The notes: a model not told the origin generated them from the sequence alone. Positions 52,765 through 63,696 are shown, counted from the first letter of the stretch. The stretch is 64,000 nt of DNA from Vibrio coralliilyticus (GCF_024449095.1 NZ_CP024628.1:744001-808000), one strand, 5' to 3'. Numbers and translations are program-made.

Positions 52765-53553
52765 CTAGCCATTTTTCCATTGAGGTTGACGTTTTTCTAG
52801 AAACGCGTTGACACCTTCTGTTTGATCTTGAGTGTCAAACAACTGAATAAACAGTTCACGTTCCTTCATCAAACCGTGTGCTAATGGGCTCGTCCTTGTA
52901 TTTTGTATCAATGATTTACAAGCAGTGACCGAAGACGGAGATTGATTTGCCACCATTTCTGCAAGGCTAATTGCTGCATCAAGGGCATTCCCTTTGCTGA
53001 CAACCTCTTCAACCAGCTTGATGTTAAGTGCTTTTGCCGCATCAATCTGTTCACCGCACAAGATAACGCGTTTCGCCCACCCTTCACCGACAAGCGCCGT
53101 CAGGTTTTGCGTACCACCAGCACAAGGCAATAGGCCAACTTTGGCTTCTGGAAGCGCCATAACCGCCTGCTCTTCTGCGATTCGAATATCACAAGCTAAA
53201 GCCACTTCCAGACCGCCCCCCATCGCGTAGCCATTAATGGCGGCAATGGAAACACCACGGAATGCAGATAAGGTTTCAAATGCCTCACCAAACAAGCGCG
53301 ACATATCCACCGCGACAGATTTATCACCATCTGCAAACAATTTTAAATCAGCGCCTGCAGAGAAGAACTTCTCACCCTGTCCGGTAATGACTAAAGCGTA
53401 AACGTCTTTATTCTCATTAAGGTCTAAGACGAGTTGTTTCAATTGAGCCAGACTTTGCGCTGTCCACGTATTCGCTGGGGGGTTGTTCATGGTAACGACT
53501 GCGACATGGTTGCGAATCGTATGTTGAATGGTACTTCCTTCTGAATGATTCAT
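52765..53553 (-). CDS. Enoyl-CoA hydratase (probable methacrylyl-CoA hydratase)
   Basis: A 262-residue crotonase from the ATG at 53553 with AAGGA nine bases upstream; a TTG six codons earlier is less likely. GEKFFSAGADLKLFADGD and GYAMGGGLEVALACDIRI form the oxyanion hole; the catalytic Glu is in LPEAKVGLLPCAGGTQNL. It hydrates the unsaturated acyl-CoA made by the preceding dehydrogenase, in context methacrylyl- and tiglyl-CoA. Ends 8 bases before the hydrolase start. Confidence 0.9.
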   Translation of the reverse strand: MNHSEGSTIQHTIRNHVAVVTMNNPPANTWTAQSLAQLKQLVLDLNENKDVYALVITGQGEKFFSAGADLKLFADGDKSVAVDMSRLFGEAFETLSAFRGVSIAAINGYAMGGGLEVALACDIRIAEEQAVMALPEAKVGLLPCAGGTQNLTALVGEGWAKRVILCGEQIDAAKALNIKLVEEVVSKGNALDAAISLAEMVANQSPSSVTACKSLIQNTRTSPLAHGLMKERELFIQLFDTQDQTEGVNAFLEKRQPQWKNG

Positions 53554-53571
53554 CGTTGAGCATCCTTTCAA

Positions 53572-54726
53572 TTAGAGTAGTTGAGAGCCTTCAGCTAGCA
53601 TTCGACGTGCGATGATCAATCGCATGATTTCATTAGTACCTTCAAGGATCTGGTGAACACGCACATCGCGGAAATGACGCTCCATCGGGTACTCTTTGAT
53701 ATAGCCGTAGCCTCCGTATAGCTGAAGTGCCTGGTCACAAATCTTAAAACCGACATCGGTTGCAAATCGTTTTGCCATCGCACAATATGCCGTGGCTTCT
53801 GGGTCCTGATTATCCAATTTGCTTGCAGCGAGGCGCACCATTTGTCTGGCAGCGACCAGCTCAGTCACCATGTCAGCTAACCTGAACTGCAGCCCCTGAA
53901 ACTGAGCCAGTTCTTTACCAAACTGTTTGCGCTCTTTGACGTATTGCATCGCCTCATTCAACGCCTGCTGTGCTGTACCTATGGAACAAGTCGCGATATT
54001 AATACGCCCTCCATCCAGCCCTTTCATTGCGAAAGTAAAGCCTTCCCCTTCTTTCCCTAACAAGTACTTTTCAGGTACTACAACATTGTCAAACGTGATG
54101 GCACGTGTTGGTTGACTGTTCCATCCCATTTTGGGCTCTTTTCGCCCGTAGCTGATACCTTCAGCATCCGCAGGAATCACAAAAGCAGAAATACCTTTTG
54201 CTGAGCTATCGCCTGTACGCGCCATCACAACTAACACTTCCGTGTCACCAGCACCGGAGATAAAGGTTTTACCACCATTGATGATGTACTCATCGCCCTG
54301 CTTTTTCGCAGAGGTTGTCAATGAGGCAGCATCAGATCCCGCGTTTGGCTCAGTTAAACAATATGAACCAAGCCAATCGCCAGTGATCAGTTTTGGACAA
54401 AACTCTTCTTTGGCTTCTTCAGTAGCAAAACTGGCAATCATCCAAGTCACCATGTTGTGAATGGTCATGAATGCTGTGGTGGAAGTGCACCCCATCGCCA
54501 GTTGCTCGAAGATGATTGAGGAATCAAGACGGCTCAGCTGCAAGCCCCCCTGATCTTCCGGCGTATACAGGCTGAGAAAACCTAATTCACCTGCAGCTTT
54601 AAGTACATCTTTTGGAAACAGCTGCTTTTCATCCCACTCTGCAGCCATCGGCGCTAACTCATCCATCGCAAACTGCTGAGCGGTTTCAGCAAATGCACGT
54701 TGGTCTTCATTAAGTTCAAAATCCAT
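53572..54726 (-). CDS. Acyl-CoA dehydrogenase (probable isobutyryl/2-methylbutyryl-CoA dehydrogenase)
   Basis: A 384-residue FAD enzyme with domains in the usual order: N-terminal helices, beta domain (CLTEPNAGSDAASL, FISGAGDTEVLVV) and C-terminal helices. The catalytic Glu is in HQILEGTNEIMRLI, the place used by short- and branched-short-chain dehydrogenases, unlike the isovaleryl type encoded at 58161. It oxidises isobutyryl-CoA or 2-methylbutyryl-CoA and hands electrons to ETF. Third gene of the operon, 11 bases after mmsA. Confidence 0.92.
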   Translation of the reverse strand: MDFELNEDQRAFAETAQQFAMDELAPMAAEWDEKQLFPKDVLKAAGELGFLSLYTPEDQGGLQLSRLDSSIIFEQLAMGCTSTTAFMTIHNMVTWMIASFATEEAKEEFCPKLITGDWLGSYCLTEPNAGSDAASLTTSAKKQGDEYIINGGKTFISGAGDTEVLVVMARTGDSSAKGISAFVIPADAEGISYGRKEPKMGWNSQPTRAITFDNVVVPEKYLLGKEGEGFTFAMKGLDGGRINIATCSIGTAQQALNEAMQYVKERKQFGKELAQFQGLQFRLADMVTELVAARQMVRLAASKLDNQDPEATAYCAMAKRFATDVGFKICDQALQLYGGYGYIKEYPMERHFRDVRVHQILEGTNEIMRLIIARRMLAEGSQLL

Positions 54727-54737
54727 TTGTCCTCCCG

Positions 54738-56231
54738 TTATCGCAGTTGAATGGTTAGGTTTGGCCCTGTCGGGATATCATCATCAAACCAGCGTGACGT
54801 GACGGTTTTGGTTTCGGTATAGAATCGAACCGCTTGCTTACCATAAGCATGTAGGTCGCCATAGAAGCTGCCACGCCATCCAGTGAATGAGAAGAACGGC
54901 AAAGGCACTGGAATAGGGACATTGATACCCACTTGACCAACTTGAATTTCGTGTTGGTATTTGCGTGCAGCCGCACCGTTTGCGGTGAAAATCGATGTTC
55001 CGTTGCCGTATGGGTTGTTATTGATGAGTTCAATCGCCTCTTCTAGTGTCTCGACTTCCAGGCAAACTAAAACAGGACCAAAGATTTCCTGCTCATAAAC
55101 CGACATATCAGTCGTTACACCTGTGAACAAGGTTGGGCCCAGCCAGTTACCTTCTGGCATGCCTTCAACATGGCACTGAGTTCCGTCTAGTTCACACACA
55201 GCCCCTTGCGCTTTGCCTTCTTCAATCAAACTCACCACGCGATTCTTAGCTTCTTTGCTGATCAATGGGCCGTACGCTGCGTTACCATCATCCCATGCAC
55301 CCGGAGTCATCTTCGCCATTTCCGTTTTAAGATCATCGACCCACTCTTTCGAGCTTCCAACGAACACGGCAACTGAGATTGCCATGCATCGTTGACCAGC
55401 CGCGCCAATTGAGCTGCCGACCAAGTTATTAATCACCTGCGCTTTATTGGCGTCTGGCATCACAACCATATGGTTTTTCGCACCAGCGAACGCCTGAACA
55501 CGTTTATTGAAGTTGGTGCCCGTCTGATAGATGTACTGAGCAACTGGCACAGAGCCTACGAATGACACAGCACGAATCAAAGGATGAACGAGCAGTTTAT
55601 CGACCTGATTCTTACGGCCATGAACAACCTGAAGAACGCCTTTTGGCGCGCCAGCCTGTTCAAATAGCTCAGCCAAACGCATCGCAGTAAGCGGTACTTG
55701 CTCAGAAGGTTTAAGAACAAAGGTGTTCCCTGCGGCGATTGCCAGTGGGAACATCCACAAGGGAATCATGGCTGGGAAGTTAAACGGTGTGATACCACAG
55801 CATACCCCTAGCGGTTGAATCATCGAGTAAGTATCAATTTCCGTCGCAACATTTTCGACGGTTTCGCCCATCATATTGCTTGCGATATTCGCGGCTTGTT
55901 CAACCACTTCAATACCGCGCCAAACATCACCTTTCGCATCGATCGTAATTTTGCCGGTTTCTTTTGAAAGAAGCTCCGCTAGCTCATCATGGTGCTCTTT
56001 AAGTAAGTGCTGATAACGCAACATCAAGCGAGCTCGCTCCGATACCGCAACTTCCTTCCAAGATTTAAATACTTCAGCGGCATTTTGAATTGCTTGCTCA
56101 ATTTCCTGTTCAGTCGCACAAGGAAGTTTGGCAATGACTTCACTGGTTGCCGGGTTGGTCACCTCAACCCATTCATTGGTCTGTGACTGGCAGAACTCAC
56201 CGCCAATAAATAAGGGAACTGACTGAGTCAT
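54738..56231 (-). CDS. mmsA: Methylmalonate-semialdehyde dehydrogenase (acylating)
   Basis: A 497-residue CoA-acylating aldehyde dehydrogenase. [19 protein letters not shown] binds substrate, [12 protein letters not shown] lies in the nucleotide site, and the catalytic Cys is in [16 protein letters not shown]. It converts methylmalonate semialdehyde to propionyl-CoA, the last step of valine breakdown. Normal length. Ends 11 bases before the acyl-CoA dehydrogenase gene. Confidence 0.96.
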   Translation of the reverse strand: MTQSVPLFIGGEFCQSQTNEWVEVTNPATSEVIAKLPCATEQEIEQAIQNAAEVFKSWKEVAVSERARLMLRYQHLLKEHHDELAELLSKETGKITIDAKGDVWRGIEVVEQAANIASNMMGETVENVATEIDTYSMIQPLGVCCGITPFNFPAMIPLWMFPLAIAAGNTFVLKPSEQVPLTAMRLAELFEQAGAPKGVLQVVHGRKNQVDKLLVHPLIRAVSFVGSVPVAQYIYQTGTNFNKRVQAFAGAKNHMVVMPDANKAQVINNLVGSSIGAAGQRCMAISVAVFVGSSKEWVDDLKTEMAKMTPGAWDDGNAAYGPLISKEAKNRVVSLIEEGKAQGAVCELDGTQCHVEGMPEGNWLGPTLFTGVTTDMSVYEQEIFGPVLVCLEVETLEEAIELINNNPYGNGTSIFTANGAAARKYQHEIQVGQVGINVPIPVPLPFFSFTGWRGSFYGDLHAYGKQAVRFYTETKTVTSRWFDDDIPTGPNLTIQLR

Positions 56232-56248
56232 AATGATGTCCTTTTCTT

Positions 56249-57460
56249 TTATAGTGGGATCTCAATGCCCATTGCGGTTGCTTCACCGCCACCAATACAG
56301 AGTGATGCAACACCTCGCACCACGCGTTTGTTGTTCTTGTTTCCATCTGTGCCCAGAGCCTGCAACTGACGAAGGCTATGAATCAGCGTGACAAGAATCC
56401 TTGCACCACTGGCACCAATGGGATGGCCTAATGCGCACGCACCGCCTTTCACGTTAACTTTCTCGCTATCGAGGCTGAGCTGTTTGACAGCTATCTGCGT
56501 CACCACAGCAAAAGCTTCGTTGATTTCCCATAAATCCACTTCGTCCACCGCCCAATCAAGCTGAGATAGAAGCTGCTCAATCGCGTAAACAGGTGCCAAT
56601 GTGAATTCAGCAGGAATACGGGCATGCGTTGCATGACCTTTGATAATCGCCAGTGGTTCCAAACCCTGTTGCTTGGCAGTCTGCGCATCCATCACCACAA
56701 GAGCGGCAGCCCCGTCGGATATCGCGCTGGAGTTGGCTGCAGTAATCGAACCATCTTTGGCGAATGCGGGCCTTAACTGAGGTATTTTTTCGGGTTTGAT
56801 TGAGCGTGGTTGCTCATCATAATCAAGCGGAGGATCTTTCTTGAGGACAACAGGGACAATTTCACCGGCAAACAAATCCTGCTGCTGTGCTTCAATGGCT
56901 CGGTTAACCGACAAGGTTGCCCACTCATCCATCTGCTCTCGGGTAAATTCAAGCTTATCGGCAATTTGCTGACCAAAAACTCCCATGAGTTCACCTTCAT
57001 ACGCATCCTGCAGACCATCTAAGAACATATGATCGTAGGTCGATTTATGACCCATACGCATCCCAGAGCGTGACTCCTTGAGCAGATACGGCGCATTAGT
57101 CATGCTCTCCATACCTCCCGCAACAATGCAATTGGCACTGCCCGCTCGAATAAGGTCGTTTGCTAGCATTACTGCTTTCATACCGGAGCCACAAACTTTA
57201 TTGATGGTCGTACAACCTACCGCTTTCGGTAGATCAGCCCCTAGAGCCGCTTGTCTCGCTGGCGCTTGCCCACAGCCTGCGGGCAACACACAGCCCATAT
57301 ACACTTCATCGACTAACTCTGGCGATAAAGATTGCTCTTCCATTGCCGCCTTTATCGCGACCGCCCCTAGCTTGGGTGAAGAATATTCAGAAAGCATGCC
57401 CTGAAAACGCCCCATTGGCGTTCTCTTCGCTGCAACTATCCAAATCTCTTTCTCTTGCAT
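56249..57460 (-). CDS. Acetyl-CoA C-acyltransferase (thiolase)
   Basis: A 403-residue thiolase with the acyl-accepting Cys in [12 protein letters not shown], the His in [13 protein letters not shown] and the second Cys in [13 protein letters not shown]. In this operon it probably cleaves 2-methylacetoacetyl-CoA from isoleucine to acetyl- and propionyl-CoA, and perhaps acetoacetyl-CoA. It is the first gene of the seven-gene operon, divergent from liuR with two LiuR-type palindromes between. Confidence 0.92.
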   Translation of the reverse strand: MQEKEIWIVAAKRTPMGRFQGMLSEYSSPKLGAVAIKAAMEEQSLSPELVDEVYMGCVLPAGCGQAPARQAALGADLPKAVGCTTINKVCGSGMKAVMLANDLIRAGSANCIVAGGMESMTNAPYLLKESRSGMRMGHKSTYDHMFLDGLQDAYEGELMGVFGQQIADKLEFTREQMDEWATLSVNRAIEAQQQDLFAGEIVPVVLKKDPPLDYDEQPRSIKPEKIPQLRPAFAKDGSITAANSSAISDGAAALVVMDAQTAKQQGLEPLAIIKGHATHARIPAEFTLAPVYAIEQLLSQLDWAVDEVDLWEINEAFAVVTQIAVKQLSLDSEKVNVKGGACALGHPIGASGARILVTLIHSLRQLQALGTDGNKNNKRVVRGVASLCIGGGEATAMGIEIPL

Positions 57461-57579
57461 TGCCTGCTCCTCACAAGATTGTTGAGTAACGGCTTTACTA
57501 CCTCTGCGACCACAAAGCAGCTAAATTCACGACGCTGCTTTCACTTTTCAAAGCCATTTGTTTTTTGCATGGTTATTTC

Positions 57580-57624
57580 TTGACGTTTACGTAAGCATAG
57601 CACTAACATTTACGTTAACGTAAA
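57580..57624. promoter_or_regulatory. Two LiuR-type operators between the divergent liu promoters
   Basis: TTGACGTTTACGTAAG (57580-57595) and the perfect palindrome TTTACGTTAACGTAAA (57609-57624), centres 29 bases apart. They match the known LiuR motif of gamma-proteobacteria. On the minus strand TTTACG and TATGCT stand 19 bases apart, the long spacer used by MerR-type regulators. Confidence 0.8.
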
Positions 57625-57713
57625 GAAACACATTCACAACCTGTAAAATCTTTTTTACCGTCGTAGTGGAAAGTGTGATTGTCTATCACCTGGCAGTTGG
57701 GGAGTTTCATCTG

Positions 57714-58091
57714 GTGGAAACATACAAAATCAGCGAGCTCGCTAAAGAGTTTGATATCACAACAAGAAGTATCCGCTTTTACGAAGATATGGGCCTAATT
57801 CAACCTGAGCGCAAAGGCAGTATGCGAGTTTATCAGCGCAGAGACAGGGTTCGTCTTAAGTTGATTTTACGAGGGAAGCGACTTGGTTTTTCATTGGCCG
57901 AGATACGCGACTTGTTAGAGCTTTACGATACTAATCAAATAGATACCCAGTTGATTAAGATGCTCAAAATCATTGATGAGAAGGAAGATGTACTCAAACG
58001 TCAACTTGAGGACATCACCATCGTCCTTGACGATTTGAATACCGCTCGCCAACGATGTGAAGAAGCGTTGCAGCGTTCACAAGCCAGCTAA
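57714..58091 (+). CDS. liuR: MerR-family regulator of branched-chain catabolism
   Basis: A 125-residue MerR protein from the GTG at 57714 (GGGGAG nine bases upstream); the frame is open 16 codons further up but adds nothing MerR-like. YKISELAKEFDITTRSIRFYEDMGLI is the winged helix and RDRVRLKLILRGKRLGFSLAEIRDLLELYD the second DNA contact, then a dimer coiled coil (about 75-120). Position between the Val/Ile and Leu operons, with palindromes upstream, identifies LiuR, a repressor of these genes. Confidence 0.92.
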   Translation: METYKISELAKEFDITTRSIRFYEDMGLIQPERKGSMRVYQRRDRVRLKLILRGKRLGFSLAEIRDLLELYDTNQIDTQLIKMLKIIDEKEDVLKRQLEDITIVLDDLNTARQRCEEALQRSQAS

Positions 58092-58160
58092 AGCGCTTCT
58101 CGAGACATCATTAATCCGCCAGGGATCGTAACCAGCAAAAACCGCTGAATCGGAGGCGAT

Positions 58161-59330
58161 ATGATATCTCAGTACACCCCCCTCAACTTTGGGCTCGATG
58201 AGTCTGTGAATATGTTGCGGGAACACGTGAATGCTTTTGCCCGCGAGCACATTGCACCTATCGCGGCCAAAGTGGACGAGGAAAACCAATTCCCGAACCA
58301 CTTATGGTCGCTAATGGGTGAAATGGGCTTGCTTGGCGTGACCATAGACGAACAATATGGTGGCGCCGCAATGGGCTATTTAGCACACGTGGTAGCCATG
58401 GAAGAGATAAGCCGTGCGTCTGCTTCTGTTGCACTTAGTTATGGTGCTCATTCTAACCTGTGTGTGAATCAGATTTTCCGCAACGGAAATGCTGTTCAAA
58501 GAGAAAAATACCTACCTAAATTAATCGATGGCTCCTACATTGGTGCGCTAGCAATGAGCGAACCCAATGCAGGTTCAGACGTTGTCAGTATGCAGCTCAA
58601 AGCCGAATTAAACGGCGATCATTATGTGCTGAATGGCACTAAAATGTGGATCACCAACGGCCCAGATGCGGACGTACTCGTCGTCTATGCTAAAACCAAC
58701 CCTAGCGCGGCTTCACGAGGCATCACCGCTTTCATCATCGAACGTGATTTTGAAGGGTTCAGTCACGCTCAAAAGCTCGACAAACTCGGCATGCGAGGCT
58801 CAAACACCTGCGAGCTGGTTTTCAACAACTGCAAAGTACCCGTTGAAAACGTACTTGGTGAAGTAAATCAAGGCGTCAAAGTCTTAATGAGTGGCTTAGA
58901 TTACGAGCGCGTGGTACTGGCTGCTGGCCCATTAGGCATCATGCAGGCTTGTTTGGACCTTGTTGTGCCTTACGTTCATGACCGTAAGCAATTTGGTCAG
59001 TCCATCGGTGAGTTCCAGTTAGTTCAAGCCAAGGTGGCGGATATGTACACCCGTGCCAACGCAGCACGCGCTTATGTCTATACCGTTGCCGCTGCCTGTG
59101 ACCGCGGTGAAACAACAAGAAAAGATGCCGCTGGCGCGATTCTTTACAGCGCCGAATTAGCAACACAGCTTGCACTCGATGCCATCCAGCTGCTAGGCGG
59201 TAATGGATACATCAATGAATTCCCTGCCGGTCGCTTATTAAGAGACGCCAAACTCTATGAAATTGGCGCAGGTACTTCTGAAATTCGCAGGATGCTTATC
59301 GGGCGTGAACTGTTTGAAGAGTCACGCTAA
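58161..59330 (+). CDS. liuA: Isovaleryl-CoA dehydrogenase
   Basis: A 389-residue acyl-CoA dehydrogenase. The catalytic Glu is in [11 protein letters not shown], the helix-G position specific to isovaleryl-CoA dehydrogenases, while the usual site reads [21 protein letters not shown] and [15 protein letters not shown] form the flavin domain. It makes 3-methylcrotonyl-CoA in leucine breakdown and reduces ETF. Start ATG has GGAGG five bases upstream. Confidence 0.96.
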   Translation: MISQYTPLNFGLDESVNMLREHVNAFAREHIAPIAAKVDEENQFPNHLWSLMGEMGLLGVTIDEQYGGAAMGYLAHVVAMEEISRASASVALSYGAHSNLCVNQIFRNGNAVQREKYLPKLIDGSYIGALAMSEPNAGSDVVSMQLKAELNGDHYVLNGTKMWITNGPDADVLVVYAKTNPSAASRGITAFIIERDFEGFSHAQKLDKLGMRGSNTCELVFNNCKVPVENVLGEVNQGVKVLMSGLDYERVVLAAGPLGIMQACLDLVVPYVHDRKQFGQSIGEFQLVQAKVADMYTRANAARAYVYTVAAACDRGETTRKDAAGAILYSAELATQLALDAIQLLGGNGYINEFPAGRLLRDAKLYEIGAGTSEIRRMLIGRELFEESR

Positions 59331-59340
59331 CGAGGATGTT

Positions 59341-60945
59341 ATGGCAATCATAAAAACTAAAATCAAAACCGACTCTCCCCTGTTCACTAAAAATCAGCAA
59401 GCGATGAGTGGACTGGTCGAAAAATTGAACGCAGATGTTGAATCCATCAAACAAGGTGGTGGCGCTAGGGCTGTCGAAAGGCAGCGAAAGAAAGGAAAAC
59501 TTCCGGTACGAGAACGAATTAATCTTCTGCTCGATCAAGGATCAGACTTTTTAGAAGTCGGTCAGTTCGCAGCGTGGAATGTTTATGAAGAATCAATCCC
59601 TTGTGCAGGTGTCGTTGCAGGTATCGGCAAAATAAAAGGGGTTACCTGTATGGTGCTGGCCAACGACCCATCAGTCAAAGGCGGTACCTACTACCCACTG
59701 ACAGTGAAAAAACACCTCAGAGCACAAGAAATCGCTGAACGCTGCCACTTACCCTGTGTTTATCTGGTCGACTCTGGTGGCGCGAACTTACCTCACCAAG
59801 CTGAGGTGTTCCCAGACAAAGACCATTTTGGGCGTATTTTCTTTAATCAAGCACGCATGTCTGCCAAGGGTATACCACAAATAGCGGTTGTTCTTGGGCC
59901 TTGTACCGCAGGTGGCGCTTATATTCCGGCGATGGCAGATGTCTCTGTCATCGTGAAAAAACAAGGCACCATTTTCCTTGCCGGACCTCCTTTAGTTAAG
60001 GCGGCTACAGGTGAAATCGTGACGGACGAAGAACTCGGCGGTGCAGATGTTCATTGCCGTAAATCAGGGGTTGCAGACTACTACGCAGAAAATGAGCAAC
60101 AAGCTTTCCATATGGCGCGAGAAGCACTTGCAAGCAGCAATCAAGAACCTGTGATACCCCAGACGGAAAAGGTGTTGCCACCACGTCTACCCGCTGAAGA
60201 TATCTACGGCATCGTCAATGCCGATCTGCGCTTGTCTTTCGATGTAAGAGAAGTGATTGCGCGCATTGTTGATGATTCCGACTTCGATGAATTTAAAGCC
60301 CTGTTTGGCACAACACTAGTGTGTGGCTTTGCTCGTATCGAGGGCAAACTGATTGGTATTGTCGCCAACAACGGCATCTTGTTTGCGGAATCAGCGCAGA
60401 AAGGCGCCCACTTTATCGAGTTGTGTGCCAAGCGAAAAATTCCATTGCTGTTCCTACAGAACATTACGGGATTCATGGTTGGCAAAAAAGTTGAGGAAGG
60501 TGGCATCGCCAAACATGGCGCCAAACTCGTCATGGCAGTGGCTTGTGCTGATGTGCCTAAGTTCACCATCATCATTGGCGGCTCATACGGAGCGGGCAAC
60601 TACGGTATGTGCGGTCGAGCTTATGAGCCAACGATGATGTGGATGTGGCCTAACGCTCGCATCTCAGTAATGGGCGGTGAGCAAGCAGCTGGCGTGCTCA
60701 CCCAAGTGAAACGTGAAGTCCTGAAACGCCAAGGCGAACCTTGGTCAGAAATGGAAGAAGGTCAGTTCAGGCAAACCATCGTTGATCAGTATGAAGAACA
60801 AGGCCATCCATACTACGCAAGTGCTCGCCTCTGGGATGATGGCATCATTGATCCTAAAGAAACTCGACATGTTCTCGCCCAAGCGCTCACCGCGACAGAA
60901 CATGCTCCGATGCCTGATAGCCATTTCGGTATCTTTAGAATGTAG
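59341..60945 (+). CDS. liuB: Methylcrotonoyl-CoA carboxylase, carboxyltransferase (beta) subunit
   Basis: A 534-residue carboxyltransferase from the ATG at 59341, 10 bases after liuA. An open frame extends back into liuA. It has two crotonase-like halves (about 30-290 and 300-530), with [28 protein letters not shown] typical of MCC and [18 protein letters not shown] near the C-terminal site. It carboxylates 3-methylcrotonyl-CoA using CO2 on biotin of the alpha subunit LiuD. No liuD gene is present in this operon or window. Confidence 0.96.
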   Translation: MAIIKTKIKTDSPLFTKNQQAMSGLVEKLNADVESIKQGGGARAVERQRKKGKLPVRERINLLLDQGSDFLEVGQFAAWNVYEESIPCAGVVAGIGKIKGVTCMVLANDPSVKGGTYYPLTVKKHLRAQEIAERCHLPCVYLVDSGGANLPHQAEVFPDKDHFGRIFFNQARMSAKGIPQIAVVLGPCTAGGAYIPAMADVSVIVKKQGTIFLAGPPLVKAATGEIVTDEELGGADVHCRKSGVADYYAENEQQAFHMAREALASSNQEPVIPQTEKVLPPRLPAEDIYGIVNADLRLSFDVREVIARIVDDSDFDEFKALFGTTLVCGFARIEGKLIGIVANNGILFAESAQKGAHFIELCAKRKIPLLFLQNITGFMVGKKVEEGGIAKHGAKLVMAVACADVPKFTIIIGGSYGAGNYGMCGRAYEPTMMWMWPNARISVMGGEQAAGVLTQVKREVLKRQGEPWSEMEEGQFRQTIVDQYEEQGHPYYASARLWDDGIIDPKETRHVLAQALTATEHAPMPDSHFGIFRM

Positions 60946-60954
60946 GAGCCTGAC

Positions 60955-61767
60955 ATGACCACTCTGAAAGATACCGACTATCTCACTTGCAACGTCGATA
61001 CGTTCGGCGTTGCCAATCTGTCACTTAACCGGCCAGACAAGCACAATGCGTTCAACGCGCAGGTTATCGAACAGTTAATAGAATCGATTAACTCACTGGC
61101 ACAGCGGTCGGATGTTAGATGCTTAGTGTTACGTGGTAATGGAAAGCATTTCTCCGCTGGCGCTGATCTTGGCTGGATGCAGTCAATGGTAGGTAAAAGT
61201 GAGCAGGAAAATCAGCAAGATGCGTCAAGACTTGCTCAGTTGATGCGCTGCTTGGATAACTTCCCTCACCCTACTCTCGCTGTTGTTCATGGCTGTGCGT
61301 TTGGTGGAGCTCTGGGGCTCATCTGTTGCTGTGATGTCGCGATTGCTGATCATAGCGCCTTGTTCTGTCTCAGCGAAGTAAAGCTAGGATTGGTACCAGC
61401 GACCATCGGCCCCTATGTGAAACGTGCGATCGGTGCTCGCCAATCGAGACGCTACATGCTGACTGCAGAACGCTTTGGCGCCAACAAAGCGGTTGAGATT
61501 GGTTTAATTCATGAAGCTGTTGAAGCCAGCGAACTGGAGAAAACCGTCACTGAAATGGTAAATCAGTGGCAGCTCAATAGCCCTGCTGCTCTAACACAAA
61601 CCAAAGCTCTGATTCGCGAGTGTGATTCTCAGGCGCTTGACGATGCTTTAATTGAATACACCAGTCAATTAATCGCAAAAGTCAGGGTGTCTGAACAAGG
61701 GCAAGAAGGTCTTAAAGCTTTCTTTGATAAGCGACCACCAAATTGGGCAATGGGAGGCCGTAAATGA
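60955..61767 (+). CDS. liuC: Methylglutaconyl-CoA hydratase
   Basis: A 270-residue crotonase. GKHFSAGADLGWMQSM and GCAFGGALGLICCCDVAI form the oxyanion hole, and the Glu in LSEVKLGLVPATIGPYVKRAIG is catalytic; the GWMQSM and VPATIGPYV stretches are characteristic of LiuC. It converts 3-methylglutaconyl-CoA to HMG-CoA. It starts 9 bases after liuB and overlaps liuE by 4 bases (ATGA). Confidence 0.94.
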   Translation: MTTLKDTDYLTCNVDTFGVANLSLNRPDKHNAFNAQVIEQLIESINSLAQRSDVRCLVLRGNGKHFSAGADLGWMQSMVGKSEQENQQDASRLAQLMRCLDNFPHPTLAVVHGCAFGGALGLICCCDVAIADHSALFCLSEVKLGLVPATIGPYVKRAIGARQSRRYMLTAERFGANKAVEIGLIHEAVEASELEKTVTEMVNQWQLNSPAALTQTKALIRECDSQALDDALIEYTSQLIAKVRVSEQGQEGLKAFFDKRPPNWAMGGRK

Positions 61768-62669
61768 CGACGACCTCGTTACTGCCAGAGTCAGTCAAGA
61801 TAGTCGAAGTAGGTCCTCGCGACGGTTTGCAAAATGAGGAATTGGTTTCTACAAAAGTGAAAGTTTCACTTATTAATCAACTGTCCTGCTGCGGTTTAAC
61901 ACACATTGAGGCGGGTTCCTTTGTTTCGCCAAAATGGGTACCACAAATGTCAGATTCGATGGAGGTGATGTCTCAAATCACTCGTATAACAGGAGTGACT
62001 TACTCGGTGCTGACTCCCAATCTGAGAGGCTTCGAACAAGCCCTAAACACCAGTGCCGATGAAGTCGCGGTATTCACATCGGCTTCAGAAGGTTTCTGTC
62101 AGAAGAACATCAACTGTTCTATTGAAGAAAGCCTGGAAAGATTTCGCCCAGTGGTGGCTCAAGCAAAAGACAAAGGCATTCCGGTTAGAGGTTACTTATC
62201 CTGTATCGTCGATTGCCCTTATGACGGCCCAACCGAGCCCAGTCAGGTCGCCAAGGTTGCTCAAGCACTGCTTGATCTTGGTTGCTATGAAGTGTCTCTT
62301 GGAGACACGATTGGTACGGGTACGCCAGTACGAATTGCGAACATGCTCAACGCGGTTTTTGAGCGAGTGCCTTCACAACAGGTCGCTGTTCATTTCCATG
62401 ACACTTGGGGACAAGCGCTTGCCAATATATACCAAGCTCTTCAAATGGGCGTTCGTGTTGTAGATAGCAGCGTAGCAGGTTTAGGGGGATGCCCTTATGC
62501 CGCAGGCGCTTCTGGTAACGTAGCGACAGAAGATGTGGTTTACCTTTGCCAAGGTTTAGGGATTGAAACAGGCGTAGATCTAAACCGTCTCGCTCAGGCT
62601 GGATGGGAAATCAGCGACGCCTTAGCGCGCCAGCCGACTTCCAAAGTTTCACTGGCTTTGCGTAGCTAA
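61764..62669 (+). CDS. liuE: Hydroxymethylglutaryl-CoA lyase
   Basis: A 301-residue DRE-TIM aldolase-type lyase. VEVGPRDGLQNE binds metal and substrate, SVSDTIG-like LGDTIGTGTP and VHFHDTWGQALAN hold the metal His, and the active-site Cys is in AGLGGCPYAAGASGN. It splits HMG-CoA into acetoacetate and acetyl-CoA, ending leucine breakdown. Its ATG overlaps the liuC stop. The 3' end overlaps the convergent EamA gene by 21 bases. Confidence 0.96.
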   Translation: MTTTSLLPESVKIVEVGPRDGLQNEELVSTKVKVSLINQLSCCGLTHIEAGSFVSPKWVPQMSDSMEVMSQITRITGVTYSVLTPNLRGFEQALNTSADEVAVFTSASEGFCQKNINCSIEESLERFRPVVAQAKDKGIPVRGYLSCIVDCPYDGPTEPSQVAKVAQALLDLGCYEVSLGDTIGTGTPVRIANMLNAVFERVPSQQVAVHFHDTWGQALANIYQALQMGVRVVDSSVAGLGGCPYAAGASGNVATEDVVYLCQGLGIETGVDLNRLAQAGWEISDALARQPTSKVSLALRS

Positions 62670-63590
62670 CAAACTCTCTCTATTTTTGGGCTGATAGGAT
62701 TGAAGTAACAAGCAAACCATTATCAGCCCAATTCCTCCCCACCCTGACACGCCAATATGCTCTCCGACTACGACTACGGCAAATACTGCTGCTACAGCAG
62801 GCTCAAACAGCGTCAACAAACTCGCTTTGCTGGCAGACACCGTTTTTAACCCATAACCAAAGCAGACATAGCCAAGAAACATTGGAACAAACGCCATGTA
62901 CAAAGCGACGGATGTATTTATTGGTGTCGCAAACAAATTACCACCAGTAAAAAACAATGAAGGTAACAACAATAGTGAACCCAGCCCGAAAATACTCCCC
63001 ATCGCAGATTTGGAATGTATGCCTTCAGTGATGAGCATTTTGGCTGCCCACGCGTAAGTGGCATAGGTGAAACCCGCAAGCAATCCGAGCGCTATTCCTA
63101 TGAATTTCATGTGTTGAATATCAGTTTGTGTGGAAGTTGATGTCTCTGATAGAGTCAGTAAAAGGATACCAGTTGCGCCCACGATGAGGCTTATCACCCA
63201 GCGGGTATCGATTGTTTTCTCTTTGCCAAACAGGCACTCCAGAAATGCAACGAAGAATGGCGCACTCGCGATAGAGACTACCGTCCCAATCGCCACACCG
63301 GCCATTCTCATAGAGCTATAAAACGCGAGAGGGTAAACGGCCAAAGCAAGTGCTCCGGTCAACAAAATAGCTTTATTGGATTTCAATATGCGCCGATCTT
63401 TTCTGATCGTGTTGCAAGCAAACAGAGCCAGGAGAAGTCCACCCACACCCATAGAAAAAGCACCAATAGCCAACGGGCTTATATCAGGCGCATACGTGGC
63501 TGCGGTACCAGTCGTCCCCCACAATAAAGAAGCAAACAGGATGACCAGAACTCCAAGATGTCCATTGTGTGTTTTTAGCGTCTGACTCAT
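62649..63590 (-). CDS. EamA/DMT-family transporter
   Basis: A 313-residue inner-membrane protein of about ten helices in two EamA repeats. I use the ATG at 63590 (MSQTLKTHNGHLGVLV), because the product then starts just before the first helix (LVILFASLLWGTTGTAATYA); the open frame is 46 codons longer upstream. Helix motifs VASIASAPFFVAFLE-like and SLLTLFEPAVAAVFAVVVVGE are typical of metabolite exporters. The substrate is unknown. It lies downstream of the AraC gene on the same strand, which may control it. Confidence 0.88.
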   Translation of the reverse strand: MSQTLKTHNGHLGVLVILFASLLWGTTGTAATYAPDISPLAIGAFSMGVGGLLLALFACNTIRKDRRILKSNKAILLTGALALAVYPLAFYSSMRMAGVAIGTVVSIASAPFFVAFLECLFGKEKTIDTRWVISLIVGATGILLLTLSETSTSTQTDIQHMKFIGIALGLLAGFTYATYAWAAKMLITEGIHSKSAMGSIFGLGSLLLLPSLFFTGGNLFATPINTSVALYMAFVPMFLGYVCFGYGLKTVSASKASLLTLFEPAVAAVFAVVVVGEHIGVSGWGGIGLIMVCLLLQSYQPKNRESLLATQSQ

Positions 63591-63696
63591 AGCTGTCTCT
63601 TTGTATTTATCATTTTGATAAGCACAGCTTAAACAAGCAAAGAGCATAAGACTTTGCAGAAAAGACACTTTACTTGATTTTATAGACTCAATTTCA

